Positions 34,298 to 42,827 of a DNA stretch of 44,000 nucleotides are shown here, piece after piece; the stretch's first letter is position 1, and every line of letters begins with the position of its first letter. This DNA comes from Nocardioides sp. Its GTDB lineage: Bacteria > Actinomycetota > Actinomycetes > Propionibacteriales > Nocardioidaceae. The notes under the pieces are model-generated. The model was given only the letters and a program-made list of their open reading frames with translations. It was not told the DNA's origin and did not search any database. The stretch spans positions 1 to 44,000 of the forward strand of contig NZ_JACIXG010000042.1 in assembly GCF_014360585.1 (NCBI RefSeq), read 5' to 3'. Both the position numbers and the translations under genes were made by a program.

Positions 34298-34346
34298 GTT
34301 GTCTCCTCAGTGTTCGCGCCCGCCTGGTGCGGGCCTCGGAGACAAC
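34298..34346 (-). promoter_or_regulatory. Leader hairpin sequestering the ssb ribosome binding site
   Basis: In the ssb mRNA, GUUGUCUCC (plus 34338-34346) is perfectly complementary to GGAGACAAC (34298-34306), which contains the GGAG ribosome site and ends one base before the AUG. A second 6-bp stem (34318-34323/34329-34334) lies inside. Folding would hide the translation start, consistent with translational control such as a protein operator or temperature-dependent melting. Confidence 0.5.
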
Positions 34347-34444
34347 CCTGCGCTCGACCGCCGACAGTTTCGGACGGCGTACGTCCGCCTGTGGACAACC
34401 CCGGATCGAACCGTCCCTGTGGACAGTGATCGGCCCGGCGTGCG

Positions 34445-36097
34445 TCAGCGCAACGCCTTGGCGACTCCGTGCCGGAGTGCGCTGTAGGCCGCGAGCTCGG
34501 TCTCGATCGGATCGACGACGAGCTCACGCGAGACGTCGGCGACCGCCGTACGCAGCCGCGCGTCGGCCGCACGCGCCCGCCGCCGAGCGGTGCCGATCAC
34601 CAGCAGATGACATACGAACCACAGCACCAGGCCGAGCCCGACGCCCCCGATGAACAGGACATACGGCAGCTCGACCCCGGCGACCGAAGGCGTCACCTCG
34701 CCGACCTGCGCGGCCCCGGAGAGAAGCAGCGCCACCGACCACACCAGCCCGACGCCCGCGACGATGATCAGGAGCCACTGGAGCATCTTGACCAGCCCGG
34801 TCCACATCGGCAGCCGTTCGGCGTTCAGGTCGACACCACCGACGGAGGCGTCGAGACGGTCGGCGAGGTCGTCCATGCGCGAGACCGATGCCCGCCGGAT
34901 CGCGTCGCGCCACGGCGAGGCGAGTCCGGCGCCGGCCTCGTCGGCCAGCTGACGCACCTCGGTGTCGACTCGCGCCCGCTCGACGGCGGTGGTCTGCGGC
35001 AGCGAGGTCCGAGCACGCCCGGCCAGCTGGGTCGCCTCCTCGCCGAGCGCCAGATGAAGCCGTCTCAACGGATCCGGCTTCAGCCGGGCGACCCAGGAGA
35101 CCAGCGGCCAGCCCGTCGCCGCACGGGCCCGGGTGCGTACGGACCGCTCGACCGCGTCCACCACCGTCGGCACCCCGGCAGCCTCGGCGATGGCGTCCTC
35201 GAGCGCCTCCACCCGCGGCTTGGCGAGCGAGCGCGGCTTGGCGTCGCCGGAGGCCTTGGCGAGCTTGACCGCAGCGGTCTTGATGTCGGCTGAGAGCCGG
35301 GACTTGTTGGCTCGCTTGGCCGCGGCCCGCTGAGCGATCTCCGTCTTGAGCTGCGGGATCCCCCAGCCGAGCTTGGCCGAGACCGGGATCACCGGGACGT
35401 TGCGCAGCCCGTCCTGGTCGAGCAGGCGGCGTACGTCACCCAGCATCGCCTCGCGGCGGTCCTCCGGAACGCGGTCGATGTGGTTGAGCACCACGACCAT
35501 GATCTCGGAATGGGTCCGGAGGGGCTGCAGGTAGCGGTCGTGGATGGCCGCGTCGGCGTACTTCTGCGGGTCGAGCACCCACACCAGCATGTCGGCGAGC
35601 TCGACCAGCCGGTCGACCTCGAGATGGTGGGAGACCTCGGTGGAGTCGTGGTCAGGAAGGTCCAGCAGCACCACGCCGTCGAGCTCGTGCCCCTCGCGGC
35701 GGGTGTCGAGCATCGAGTCACGCGTCGTCTGGTGGCGCTCGGGGATGCCCAGCCACTGGAGCAGCTCGTGAGCGCCCTCCGCACCCCACACGCAAGCAGT
35801 CGCCCATGACGTGGTGGGCCGACGGACTCCGACGGCGGAGAGCTCCAGCCCGGTCAGGGCGTTGAACGTGGAGGACTTGCCCGACCCGGTCGCTCCGGCG
35901 ACTCCGACGACCGTGTGATCGGCGGACAGCTTGAGTCGTCCCTGCGCCTTCTCGACCACGGAGCGCGCGTCCTCGACGATCCCGTCGTCGAGGCGCCCCG
36001 TCGCGGCGGTGGTCGCAGAGTTGAGTCCGTCCAGTCGATCGCCGAGGTCTCCACCCCGGCTGACCAGGTTCTTCGCACCTTCGAGCAGGCCGCTCAA
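34445..36097 (-). CDS. DynB-like membrane GTPase (dynamin/YfjP family)
   Basis: A 550-residue GTPase. The P-loop is G-A-T-G-S-G-K-S-S (about residues 68-76), switch T in R-R-P-T-T-S, and the G3 position reads D-L-P-D-H-D-S rather than D-x-x-G. The G4 position is N-H-I-D. A helical region follows, then two membrane segments (about residues 430-455 and 475-500) and a short cytosolic end, so it sits in the cytoplasmic membrane. The partner gene just upstream is also a dynamin-type GTPase. By architecture and neighbours it resembles Streptomyces DynB, which stabilises sporulation septa. The TTG start with GAAGGGGGA upstream is preferred; another TTG at 36121 is possible. Confidence 0.82.
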   Translation of the reverse strand: MSGLLEGAKNLVSRGGDLGDRLDGLNSATTAATGRLDDGIVEDARSVVEKAQGRLKLSADHTVVGVAGATGSGKSSTFNALTGLELSAVGVRRPTTSWATACVWGAEGAHELLQWLGIPERHQTTRDSMLDTRREGHELDGVVLLDLPDHDSTEVSHHLEVDRLVELADMLVWVLDPQKYADAAIHDRYLQPLRTHSEIMVVVLNHIDRVPEDRREAMLGDVRRLLDQDGLRNVPVIPVSAKLGWGIPQLKTEIAQRAAAKRANKSRLSADIKTAAVKLAKASGDAKPRSLAKPRVEALEDAIAEAAGVPTVVDAVERSVRTRARAATGWPLVSWVARLKPDPLRRLHLALGEEATQLAGRARTSLPQTTAVERARVDTEVRQLADEAGAGLASPWRDAIRRASVSRMDDLADRLDASVGGVDLNAERLPMWTGLVKMLQWLLIIVAGVGLVWSVALLLSGAAQVGEVTPSVAGVELPYVLFIGGVGLGLVLWFVCHLLVIGTARRRARAADARLRTAVADVSRELVVDPIETELAAYSALRHGVAKALR

Positions 36098-36124
36098 TGA
36101 TCCCCCTTCAATCGCTGACAAGTC

Positions 36125-37978
36125 TCAGTCATCGCTGCGCTGGCTGGCGAAACGAGCGTCGCCTACCTTCCGCGCGGCGTGCCGCAGCCGCTCCGGCGCG
36201 CCGTGGTCGATCTGCAGCGCGTCGACCTGACCGGTGTAGCGGGCACGCTCCTCGTCGACGAGCTCCACGATGCGCTCCTCCAGCGCCTTGCGCGCCCGGA
36301 ACGCCAGCCCGCGGACGGCCTGGTCGCCGAAGACCGCTTCCAGCAGCTTCTGGCCGATCAGGAGGGTGCCGCCGGCGATGCCCACCTCGGCACCGACGAG
36401 CGCCCCTCCGGTCGAGGCGAAGACGACCACCATCAGCGCCACGCCGAGGCCGTTGACCCCGTAGGAGAGGAACTTCGCGGTCGTACGCTTGTCCTGGCCC
36501 TCGCTGCGCACCATGTCGAGCACGTCCTGCTGCCAGTCGCGCACCGCGCGCTCGGCCTTGGGGCGCAGCGCACGCGAGGCCCGGCCGAGATCGGAGGGGC
36601 CGGCCGCAAGCAGCCCGCGACCTGCCGGGCTCATCTGCCAGGCGGCCTCCGCGCTCTCGGCGGCGGCCTCGCACTGCTCCAGGATCAGCATCTCCAGGCC
36701 ACCCTGCACGGCCGCGGTCACCCGCTCGGCCTGCTGCGGCTTGCCCTTGATCGATCCGAGGATCTTGTCGCGGAGCATCCCGACCCGGGTCTCCAGCGCC
36801 TTGAGGATCTCGCCGGTGCCGACGAACTCCTGCCAGCGCGCGAGCACCTCGCCACGCAGCAACGTCCCGTCGGCGGTCGCGGCCATGATCGACTTGAGCG
36901 CGTTGTCGTAGGCCATGTCCGCATCCGTACGCAGCCGCTGCGCGGCCTCGCCCTGACCGTCCGCGGTGTCGGCGATCGGGTGGACCTCCAGAGTCAGCGC
37001 CCGCACCGCTCCGTCGAGAGTCTGGGTGACGACCTGGTGACGCGCGGTGGCGTCATCGGCGAGCATGTCGAGCCAGGCACGCACCTCAGCGACGTGCTCG
37101 GCCGGCAGCAGCCCGTGCTCGGAGATCTCGCCCTCGTGGACGATGAAGAGCGGAGAGTCCTTGAGCCCGCGCGAGGCGAGCATCCGGGCCAGATGGCCCG
37201 CGACGGTCTGGACGGCTTCGGGCGGGGTCCGGTCGAGCACCACCGCCACCGCGGTCGAGCGGTTGGCGGCCAGCTGGAGGAATTCCCAGGGCACCTGGTC
37301 GGCGTAGCGCGCGGCCGAGGTGACGAAGACCCACAGGTCGGCTGCGGCGAGCAGCTCGGCCGCGAGCACCCGGTTGGCCTCCTCGACGGAGTCCACGTCG
37401 GGCGCGTCCAGGACGGCGAGTCCGGGGTGGAGCCGGTCGCTGGCGACCAGCTGCAGCGCTCCGGGGTCGTTGGTCGGGTGCTGGACCCGCTCCAGCTCCG
37501 GCAGCAGCCGGTCCTGCCCGAACCAGCTGGCGTCGTCGGGGTGGTGCACCAGGACAGGCGAGCGGGTCGTCGGCCGCAGCAGCCCGGGCGTGGTCACCTT
37601 GGTCCCGACCAGCGAGTTCACCAGCGTCGACTTTCCGGCCCCCGTGGAGCCGCCGACGACCGCGAGCAACGGCGCGTCGATGGTCATCATCCGCGGGATC
37701 ACGTAGTTCTCGAGCTGCTCGACCATGTTCTGCCGAGTGACGCGCTGCTCCTCGGCGCCGGGCAGGTCCAGCGGCAGGGTGACCTCGGTCAGCGCCTGGT
37801 GGAGCTGGACGAGCGCGGTCACCATGCGGTTGCTCTCGCCGCCGGACGCCAGGAGCTCGGCCTTGGTGGCCTCGAACTGGGTCGTCGGCTGCTCGGCGAG
37901 CATTCCTGCGGTCAGCGCCTCGTAGGTCGTCTGCCCGGTCTCCGGCCCGGTCTCCGGAGCATTCTGTTCCTCTGTCAT
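36125..37978 (-). CDS. DynA-like dynamin-family GTPase
   Basis: A 617-residue dynamin-type GTPase. The P-loop is G-G-S-T-G-A-G-K-S-T (residues 109-118) and the G2 threonine is in L-R-P-T-T-R-S. G3 is D-A-P-D-V-D-S, again D-x-P-D instead of D-x-x-G as in the neighbouring gene. L-D-R-T occupies the G4 position. Long helices form the stalk. A glycine-rich hydrophobic stretch at about residues 515-565 probably contacts the membrane. The ATG overlaps the PrsW gene by four bases, and the DynB-like gene follows after about 27 bases, so the three form an operon. Bacterial dynamins remodel or fuse membranes; a septal role is inferred from the Streptomyces DynA/DynB pair. Confidence 0.84.
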   Translation of the reverse strand: MTEEQNAPETGPETGQTTYEALTAGMLAEQPTTQFEATKAELLASGGESNRMVTALVQLHQALTEVTLPLDLPGAEEQRVTRQNMVEQLENYVIPRMMTIDAPLLAVVGGSTGAGKSTLVNSLVGTKVTTPGLLRPTTRSPVLVHHPDDASWFGQDRLLPELERVQHPTNDPGALQLVASDRLHPGLAVLDAPDVDSVEEANRVLAAELLAAADLWVFVTSAARYADQVPWEFLQLAANRSTAVAVVLDRTPPEAVQTVAGHLARMLASRGLKDSPLFIVHEGEISEHGLLPAEHVAEVRAWLDMLADDATARHQVVTQTLDGAVRALTLEVHPIADTADGQGEAAQRLRTDADMAYDNALKSIMAATADGTLLRGEVLARWQEFVGTGEILKALETRVGMLRDKILGSIKGKPQQAERVTAAVQGGLEMLILEQCEAAAESAEAAWQMSPAGRGLLAAGPSDLGRASRALRPKAERAVRDWQQDVLDMVRSEGQDKRTTAKFLSYGVNGLGVALMVVVFASTGGALVGAEVGIAGGTLLIGQKLLEAVFGDQAVRGLAFRARKALEERIVELVDEERARYTGQVDALQIDHGAPERLRHAARKVGDARFASQRSDD

Positions 37979-39141
37979 CCGCTCATCACCTTTCCGCTCG
38001 GAAATGCGATGTGTGGACGTACCTCACTGATTCGGTCAACGTATGCCCTCCCCCGGGCGGCGAAGTCTGGCGGCGGGTTGCCGCGCAGGAATCGCCAGTG
38101 CAAGTATCCGAGCTCGATCGCAGCCTGCTGGTATTCACGCATCACCGCAACCCCTCGAGCGCCTCCGTGCGCCGCCGCGAACTTCCGCGCCTGCTCCCTG
38201 CGCCGCAGATCGACCACCCAGTCGATGTCGGTGTAGGGAATCAGCCCGCGCTGGGCGGCGTCGGTCAGCGACCGCGTCAGCACGATGCGCTCCGACTTTC
38301 GCCGCCAGACCGCGAAGATCACCATCGAGACGAACGCGGGCACCATCACCACGACGTACGCCAGCAGGAACCCGGCACCGTCATAGAGCAGTGTCGAGCC
38401 GTTCCAGGTCCCGTGGGCGAGCACGCCGGCGGCGAAGCCCAGCAGTGGCGCCACGACCTTCAGCCAGCGCTTGCGCGTCACCACCGCGACGCCGATACCG
38501 ATGCCGATGAAGGCGGTGAAGAGCGGGTGGGCGAAGGGGCTGAACAGGCAGCGCATCACGAAGACGACGGTGAACTCGCCGAGGTGTCCCGTGGAGCTGT
38601 CGCCCATGCCGGGGGTGCCGTTGTAGGTGCCGCCGAGGTAGAGGATGTTCTCGGTGAACGCGAAGCCGATGCCGACCATGCCGGCGTAGACGATCCCGTC
38701 GAGCACACCGTCGAGAAGGTGGCGGCGCCAGACCAGCAGCACGAGAAGGAACAGCCCCTTGGCCGCCTCCTCGGTAACCGGCGCCACGATCGCGAGCTGC
38801 ACCGGCTGGCTCCATCCGGCGACCAGCGCTCCGACACTCTGCACGATCAGCGCGGCCGCGACGGCGACGAAGGCGCCCCACCCCAGGCCGAGGGCGAGCA
38901 GCGACTTCGGCTCGGGCTCGTAGCGATCGAGCCACAGGAAGGCATAGACCAGCGGAACCACCGGGATGGCCGCGAAGAGAACGCCCAGGATCGCACCGGT
39001 CGGGGCAAGTTGGTCGTCGACGACGCTGGTGCTCAGCAGAACGATCCCGAGCACCGGCAAAGAGGTCAGCACGACGAGCACGCCCACCACGATGGTGAAC
39101 GTGCGGTTGCTTTTCGTCGGATCCTTCGGGATCGCCCCCAT
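37975..39141 (-). CDS. PrsW-family intramembrane metalloprotease
   Basis: A 388-residue polytopic membrane protein with the PrsW/CPBP-type glutamic protease signature. Visible motifs are A-P-V-T-E-E-A-A-K-G (about residue 128), F-A-F-T-E-N-I-L-Y (about 160), S-P-F-A-H-P-L-F-T-A (about 202) and A-H-G-T-W-N (about 240), which supply the Glu/His metal site. About nine membrane helices span residues 18-290, and a basic cytosolic tail follows. Bacillus PrsW cleaves an anti-sigma factor; no such substrate gene is adjacent. The stop overlaps the dynamin start (ATGA). The ATG is set by TAGTCT seven bases upstream with no ribosome site. A divergent promoter region to pepP lies in between. Confidence 0.88.
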   Translation of the reverse strand: MGAIPKDPTKSNRTFTIVVGVLVVLTSLPVLGIVLLSTSVVDDQLAPTGAILGVLFAAIPVVPLVYAFLWLDRYEPEPKSLLALGLGWGAFVAVAAALIVQSVGALVAGWSQPVQLAIVAPVTEEAAKGLFLLVLLVWRRHLLDGVLDGIVYAGMVGIGFAFTENILYLGGTYNGTPGMGDSSTGHLGEFTVVFVMRCLFSPFAHPLFTAFIGIGIGVAVVTRKRWLKVVAPLLGFAAGVLAHGTWNGSTLLYDGAGFLLAYVVVMVPAFVSMVIFAVWRRKSERIVLTRSLTDAAQRGLIPYTDIDWVVDLRRREQARKFAAAHGGARGVAVMREYQQAAIELGYLHWRFLRGNPPPDFAARGRAYVDRISEVRPHIAFPSGKVMSG

Positions 39142-39148
39142 GCGCGTC

Positions 39149-39154
39149 AGACTA
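39149..39154 (-). promoter_or_regulatory. Predicted -10 element of the prsW-dynA-dynB operon (leaderless)
   Basis: TAGTCT on the minus strand, seven bases before the ATG at 39141. It would drive the whole overlapping operon. Confidence 0.4.
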
Positions 39155-39252
39155 TCGGGCGTACGGACCGAACGCGCGACCAGACACCGGTCGAGACGTC
39201 CCGCAACCCGGGTGGCCTGGGAACTCACGAGCGTCGACGTTCTGGCGCGGCG

Positions 39253-39258
39253 TACGAT
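39253..39258 (+). promoter_or_regulatory. Predicted -10 element of pepP (leaderless)
   Basis: TACGAT, six bases before the pepP ATG at 39265, with no ribosome site. It is divergent from the -10 at 39149, about 100 bp away. Confidence 0.42.
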
Positions 39259-39264
39259 TCCGCT

Positions 39265-40689
39265 ATGACGGAAAACGGCGCCCCCGCTCCTGCAGAAGAC
39301 CACACCGAGAGCCACGATCAGCCGGTTCCGGAGGCTTGGTCCAAGTTCATGAGGGAGGGCTGGGACGATCGTGAGGTCGAGGTTCCCGAGCATCCGATCA
39401 CGCCGTGGGCGGCCGCTCGCCGCGGGCGGCTCGCGGGCATCTTCCCGGGCGAGCGCCTGGTCGTCCCGGCCGGCACCTACAAGGTCCGCGCCAACGACAC
39501 CGACTACCGGTTCCGTGCCGACACCGCTCACGTCCACCTGACCGGCAACCAGACCTCGGACGCCGTCGTCGTGATCGAGCCCGACGGCACCTCGGTGCTG
39601 TACGCCCGCCCGCGCAGCGGCCGCGACTCCGACGAGTTCTTCCGTGACCGTCAGTACGGCGCGCTCTGGGCCGGCGCGCGCCCCTCGGCCCGTGAGCTCT
39701 CCGACTCGCTGGGGATCGAGGTTCGCCACGTCGACCAGCTCGAGTCCGAGCTCGGCGGCAACACCCCGACCCGGGTCCTCCGTGGCGTCTCGGCCGACGT
39801 CGACAAGCTGGTCGCCCCGGCCGAGAGCTCGCGTGACGAGGAGTTCGCCAAGGCGCTCTCCGAGCTGCGTCTGATCAAGGACGAGTGGGAGCTCGGCGAG
39901 CTGCAGGAGGCCTGCGACATCACCGTGCGCGGCTTCACCGACGCGGTCAGCGAGTGGGACCAGGTGCTGAAGCACGGCGAGCGCTGGATCGAGGGCACCT
40001 TCTTCCGCCGCGCCCGCGCAGAGGGCAACGACCTCGGCTACGACTCGATCGTCGGCGGCGGGTCCCACGCCACCACGCTGCACTGGATCGACAACAACGG
40101 CCCGATCGTCCCCGGCGAGATGGTGCTGCTCGACATGGGTGTCGAGGGCCACAACCTCTACACCGCCGACATCACCCGCACGCTCCCCATCTCCGGGAAG
40201 TTCACGCCGCTGCAGCGCAACCTCTACGAGCTCGTCTACAAGGCCCAGCAGGCCGGCATCGCGGCCATCCGGCCGGGCGTCACCTTCCGGGCCGGCCACT
40301 TCGCCGCGATGGAGATCCTCGCCCACGGCCTCGACGACCTCGGGCTGCTGCCGGTCTCCGTCGACGAGGCGCTCTCCGAGGACAACAAGACCTACTCCCG
40401 CTGGACCCTCCACGGCGTCTCGCACATGCTCGGCCTCGACGTCCACGACTGCGCCTCCGCCTCGAAGGAGACCTACATCGAGGGCCCGCTGCAGGAGGGC
40501 ATGGTCCTCACCGTCGAGCCTGGCCTCTACTTCCAGAAGGAGGACAAGCTCGTCCCCGAGGAGCTGCGCGGCATCGGCATCCGCATCGAGGACGACATCG
40601 TCGTCACCAAGGACGGCTCGGTGAACATGTCCAAGGGCCTTCCGCGGACCGCCGACGACGTCGAGGCGTGGATGGGTCAGCACCTCTGA
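39265..40689 (+). CDS. pepP: Xaa-Pro aminopeptidase (M24B)
   Basis: A 474-residue pita-bread metallopeptidase that releases N-terminal residues preceding proline. The five metal ligands can be placed: Asp in L-L-D-M-G-V-E, Asp in T-A-D-I-T-R-T, His in M-L-G-L-D-V-H-D, Glu in T-V-E-P-G-L-Y-F, and Glu in I-R-I-E-D-D-I. The substrate His in H-G-V-S-H is present. The N-terminal AMP_N domain covers about residues 40-190. Length suits cytosolic PepP. The chosen ATG follows a TACGAT hexamer by six bases (leaderless). It is divergent from prsW, with a small lipoprotein gene 17 bp downstream that may be co-transcribed. Confidence 0.95.
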   Translation: MTENGAPAPAEDHTESHDQPVPEAWSKFMREGWDDREVEVPEHPITPWAAARRGRLAGIFPGERLVVPAGTYKVRANDTDYRFRADTAHVHLTGNQTSDAVVVIEPDGTSVLYARPRSGRDSDEFFRDRQYGALWAGARPSARELSDSLGIEVRHVDQLESELGGNTPTRVLRGVSADVDKLVAPAESSRDEEFAKALSELRLIKDEWELGELQEACDITVRGFTDAVSEWDQVLKHGERWIEGTFFRRARAEGNDLGYDSIVGGGSHATTLHWIDNNGPIVPGEMVLLDMGVEGHNLYTADITRTLPISGKFTPLQRNLYELVYKAQQAGIAAIRPGVTFRAGHFAAMEILAHGLDDLGLLPVSVDEALSEDNKTYSRWTLHGVSHMLGLDVHDCASASKETYIEGPLQEGMVLTVEPGLYFQKEDKLVPEELRGIGIRIEDDIVVTKDGSVNMSKGLPRTADDVEAWMGQHL

Positions 40690-40706
40690 GAGGCGAGTGC
40701 CCCCGG

Positions 40707-40922
40707 ATGGCTGTGACCGAAGCCGTACGCCGGCGGGCATCTCTCGCGGCCGTCGTCCTGCTCGCGCTGCCTCTGGCCGCGTGCAGCGCCGGTCGTGCTC
40801 CGACCTCGGGACCCGCCTCGTCCGCGGGTCCCGAGGCACCGTCGTCCGCTTCGGCCTCCGGACCGGTGTCGGCCGAGAACGCCTTCGAACGGACGATGGC
40901 GGCGTACCTCCGCTCACGCTAG
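40707..40922 (+). CDS. Small lipoprotein of unknown function
   Basis: A 71-residue protein beginning with basic residues (R-R-R), a hydrophobic core (L-A-A-V-V-L-L-A-L-P) and a lipobox L-A-A-C at residues 23-26, so the mature form would be a lipid-anchored peptide of about 46 residues. The rest is Ser/Ala/Pro-rich and low in complexity except for an N-A-F-E-R-T-M-A-A-Y-L end. The start is an ATG 17 bp behind pepP with an AGAGGCGAG stretch further upstream than ideal. It stops one base before the convergent zinc-ribbon gene. It could be a real short lipoprotein or a decayed longer one; no family is recognised. Confidence 0.6.
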   Translation: MAVTEAVRRRASLAAVVLLALPLAACSAGRAPTSGPASSAGPEAPSSASASGPVSAENAFERTMAAYLRSR

Positions 40923-40923
40923 A

Positions 40924-42813
40924 TCAGAGGTTTCTCCACTCGACCGGCTCGAGGTTGTACTCCTCGGCGATCGGGCCCCACGCCTTGGCGGCGGCCTTCT
41001 TCGAGTCGTGGCTGGCCAGGCTCAGCTTGTTCGCCTTCGCCAGCTTGCCCTTGCCGCCGACACACTTGCCGTCGGCGTTGACCCTGCGCTTCTCGCCCCA
41101 GGCCGCGAAGGCGAGGTCAGCGTTCTGCGAGGTCAGCCACGCGGACTCGAGGTTCTTGACGAGTTTCCGCGAACCCGGGAGGACAGCGGTGTCGATCTTG
41201 GCGACCTTCGTCGCCAGTGTCTTCCGGGACGCCGCAGCGTCCTCGAAGGTCTTGATCGCCTCGTCGATGTTCTCGCACGCCTGCAGGTCGGCCTGAGCGG
41301 CGCCGATGGCTGCCTTGTCCTTGGCCGACGTCTTGATGAGCTCGTCGATCTTCCCGGCCTCGGCGGCGGGACCGCTCTCGGCCGTGGTGGCGTCCTGGGC
41401 CGTGCCGGTCTTCGCGTTGGCGTCGCTGTCGTTGACCAGGCTGATGACGAACGCGATGATCGCGACCACGACGGCCAGCACCACGACGATCAGGCCCCAG
41501 CGCTTCAGGTCGAAACCACCGGGCCCCTTGCCCTGACGCTGCGGCTCGTAGTGGGCGTCGTAGGCGTTGCCGTAGGGGTCGTAGCCCTGCGGCGCCATCG
41601 GAGGCGGCGCCGGGGTGCTGGGCCCGCCGGCGACCGGCGGCTGACCGACGAGAGTGGCGTCGGCGTAGACGTTCTGGGCGTAGGGATCGTCGTACGGCTG
41701 ACCGAACGGCTCCTCGGCCCGGTCCTGCGGCTGCCCGAATCCCTGGTCGTAGCCCTGGTCGTACGCCGGCTCATACGGCTGCTCGTAGCCCTGGGACCAC
41801 TGGTTCTGGTCCGGCTCCAGCTGCGGCGCGAGCGGGGCGTAGGCGGGATCACCGTACGCCGCGGGCTGCGAAGCCTGGCCGGCCTGGTCGTCCTCGTAGC
41901 GCGCCTCTGGCGCCGGAGCGTCGAACTGCTGCGGCGGCGCGAACTGCTCGAACTCGTCACGCGGGCGGGTGCCGCCAGGAGCGTCGTCGGCGGAGTCGAA
42001 CCGCGGGCTCATCGCAACCTGGGTCTCGTCCGGGCGGGGCGGCTCGGGCTGGCGGTGCTCGACCGGCGGCATCGCCTCGTGGGTCTCGTCAGAGAACGGG
42101 CCGCTCATCTGCGGCGCAGGCTCGACAAAGGTGGGGTGCTCCGCGCTCTGGTGGTGCGCCGCGGCCGGGCGAGCGGGCAGCGGGGGCATGGCCATCGGCT
42201 CGGGGCTCTGCGGCTGGGGCTCAGGCATCGGCGGCGCTGGCATCGGCTGCTCGGGCGCAGACCGCTCGGCCACATACTCGTCCGCCGGCGACGGGGCGGC
42301 TGCCTGCGGCGCAGGCTCCTCCGGGGTCGGCTCGGGCTCTTCCGCGCCGCGCTTGCGCTTCGGCAGGAAGAGCGACTGCGACTGGGTGGCGAGCTCCGGC
42401 TCGAACTTCGGCGTGCGCGCCGCCAGCCCGAACAGGCTGCCACTGTCCGTACCTGACGGCGGCGGGGCCATGCCGCCGCCGAAGGCCGGCTGCTCACCGC
42501 TGGGCGCGGTCATGTTCAGCTGGGGTGCCATCGAGGCCCCCGGCGTACGCCTGACCTGCCCGAGCGGCAACGGGGCCGGCTCGGCATCGGCCTCAGGCGC
42601 GGGCGTAGCAGCTTCCTGGCCACGCCTCGGCAACGACAGACCACCCTGCTCAGGAACGGCACCCCGCTGCGGCAGTCGCGGCGGGGCGACCGGCTCCGGT
42701 GCACCCTGCGACGGCGGCTGATGAGCGCTTCTGACGGGGGTCCCACAACCTGTGCAGAAGCGCATACCGGTGACGGCTGCACCGCACGAGGTGCACATGG
42801 ACTCCATAGTCAT
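40924..42813 (-). CDS. Zinc-ribbon, disordered-linker membrane protein of unknown function
   Basis: A 629-residue protein in three parts. Residues 7-23 form a C-T-S-C...C-T-G-C zinc ribbon. Residues 30-440 are disordered, rich in Pro, Gln, Glu and Tyr, with repeated G-Y-D-Q/G-Y-E-Q-P-Y elements around 345-385. A single membrane helix (about 450-475, G-L-I-V-V-V-L-A-V-V-V-A-I-I-A-F) leads to a compact extracytoplasmic domain of about 150 residues with two cysteines. The layout (cytosolic ribbon and linker, one helix, external domain) recalls other actinobacterial zinc-ribbon anchors, but the outer domain is not recognised. The ATG at 42813 has TAAGGT eight bases upstream; an ATG two codons in is an alternative. 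Confidence 0.75.
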   Translation of the reverse strand: MTMESMCTSCGAAVTGMRFCTGCGTPVRSAHQPPSQGAPEPVAPPRLPQRGAVPEQGGLSLPRRGQEAATPAPEADAEPAPLPLGQVRRTPGASMAPQLNMTAPSGEQPAFGGGMAPPPSGTDSGSLFGLAARTPKFEPELATQSQSLFLPKRKRGAEEPEPTPEEPAPQAAAPSPADEYVAERSAPEQPMPAPPMPEPQPQSPEPMAMPPLPARPAAAHHQSAEHPTFVEPAPQMSGPFSDETHEAMPPVEHRQPEPPRPDETQVAMSPRFDSADDAPGGTRPRDEFEQFAPPQQFDAPAPEARYEDDQAGQASQPAAYGDPAYAPLAPQLEPDQNQWSQGYEQPYEPAYDQGYDQGFGQPQDRAEEPFGQPYDDPYAQNVYADATLVGQPPVAGGPSTPAPPPMAPQGYDPYGNAYDAHYEPQRQGKGPGGFDLKRWGLIVVVLAVVVAIIAFVISLVNDSDANAKTGTAQDATTAESGPAAEAGKIDELIKTSAKDKAAIGAAQADLQACENIDEAIKTFEDAAASRKTLATKVAKIDTAVLPGSRKLVKNLESAWLTSQNADLAFAAWGEKRRVNADGKCVGGKGKLAKANKLSLASHDSKKAAAKAWGPIAEEYNLEPVEWRNL

Positions 42814-42821
42814 GTCCGGGG

Positions 42822-42827
42822 ACCTTA
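42822..42827 (-). promoter_or_regulatory. Predicted -10 element of the zinc-ribbon gene
   Basis: TAAGGT on the minus strand, eight bases before the ATG at 42813. The 225-bp gap to the tRNA also holds an 8-bp inverted repeat (GTGTGGGG 42888-42895/CCCCACAC 42914-42921) and TAAGAT (42982-42987), a possible -10 for the tRNA gene. Confidence 0.3.

Noticed and set aside
36125..37978. The dynamin-like gene as an ABC or GTPase Era-type ribosome factor
   Set aside because: It lacks the KH domain of Era and the ABC signature. The long helical stalk and hydrophobic stretch fit a dynamin.
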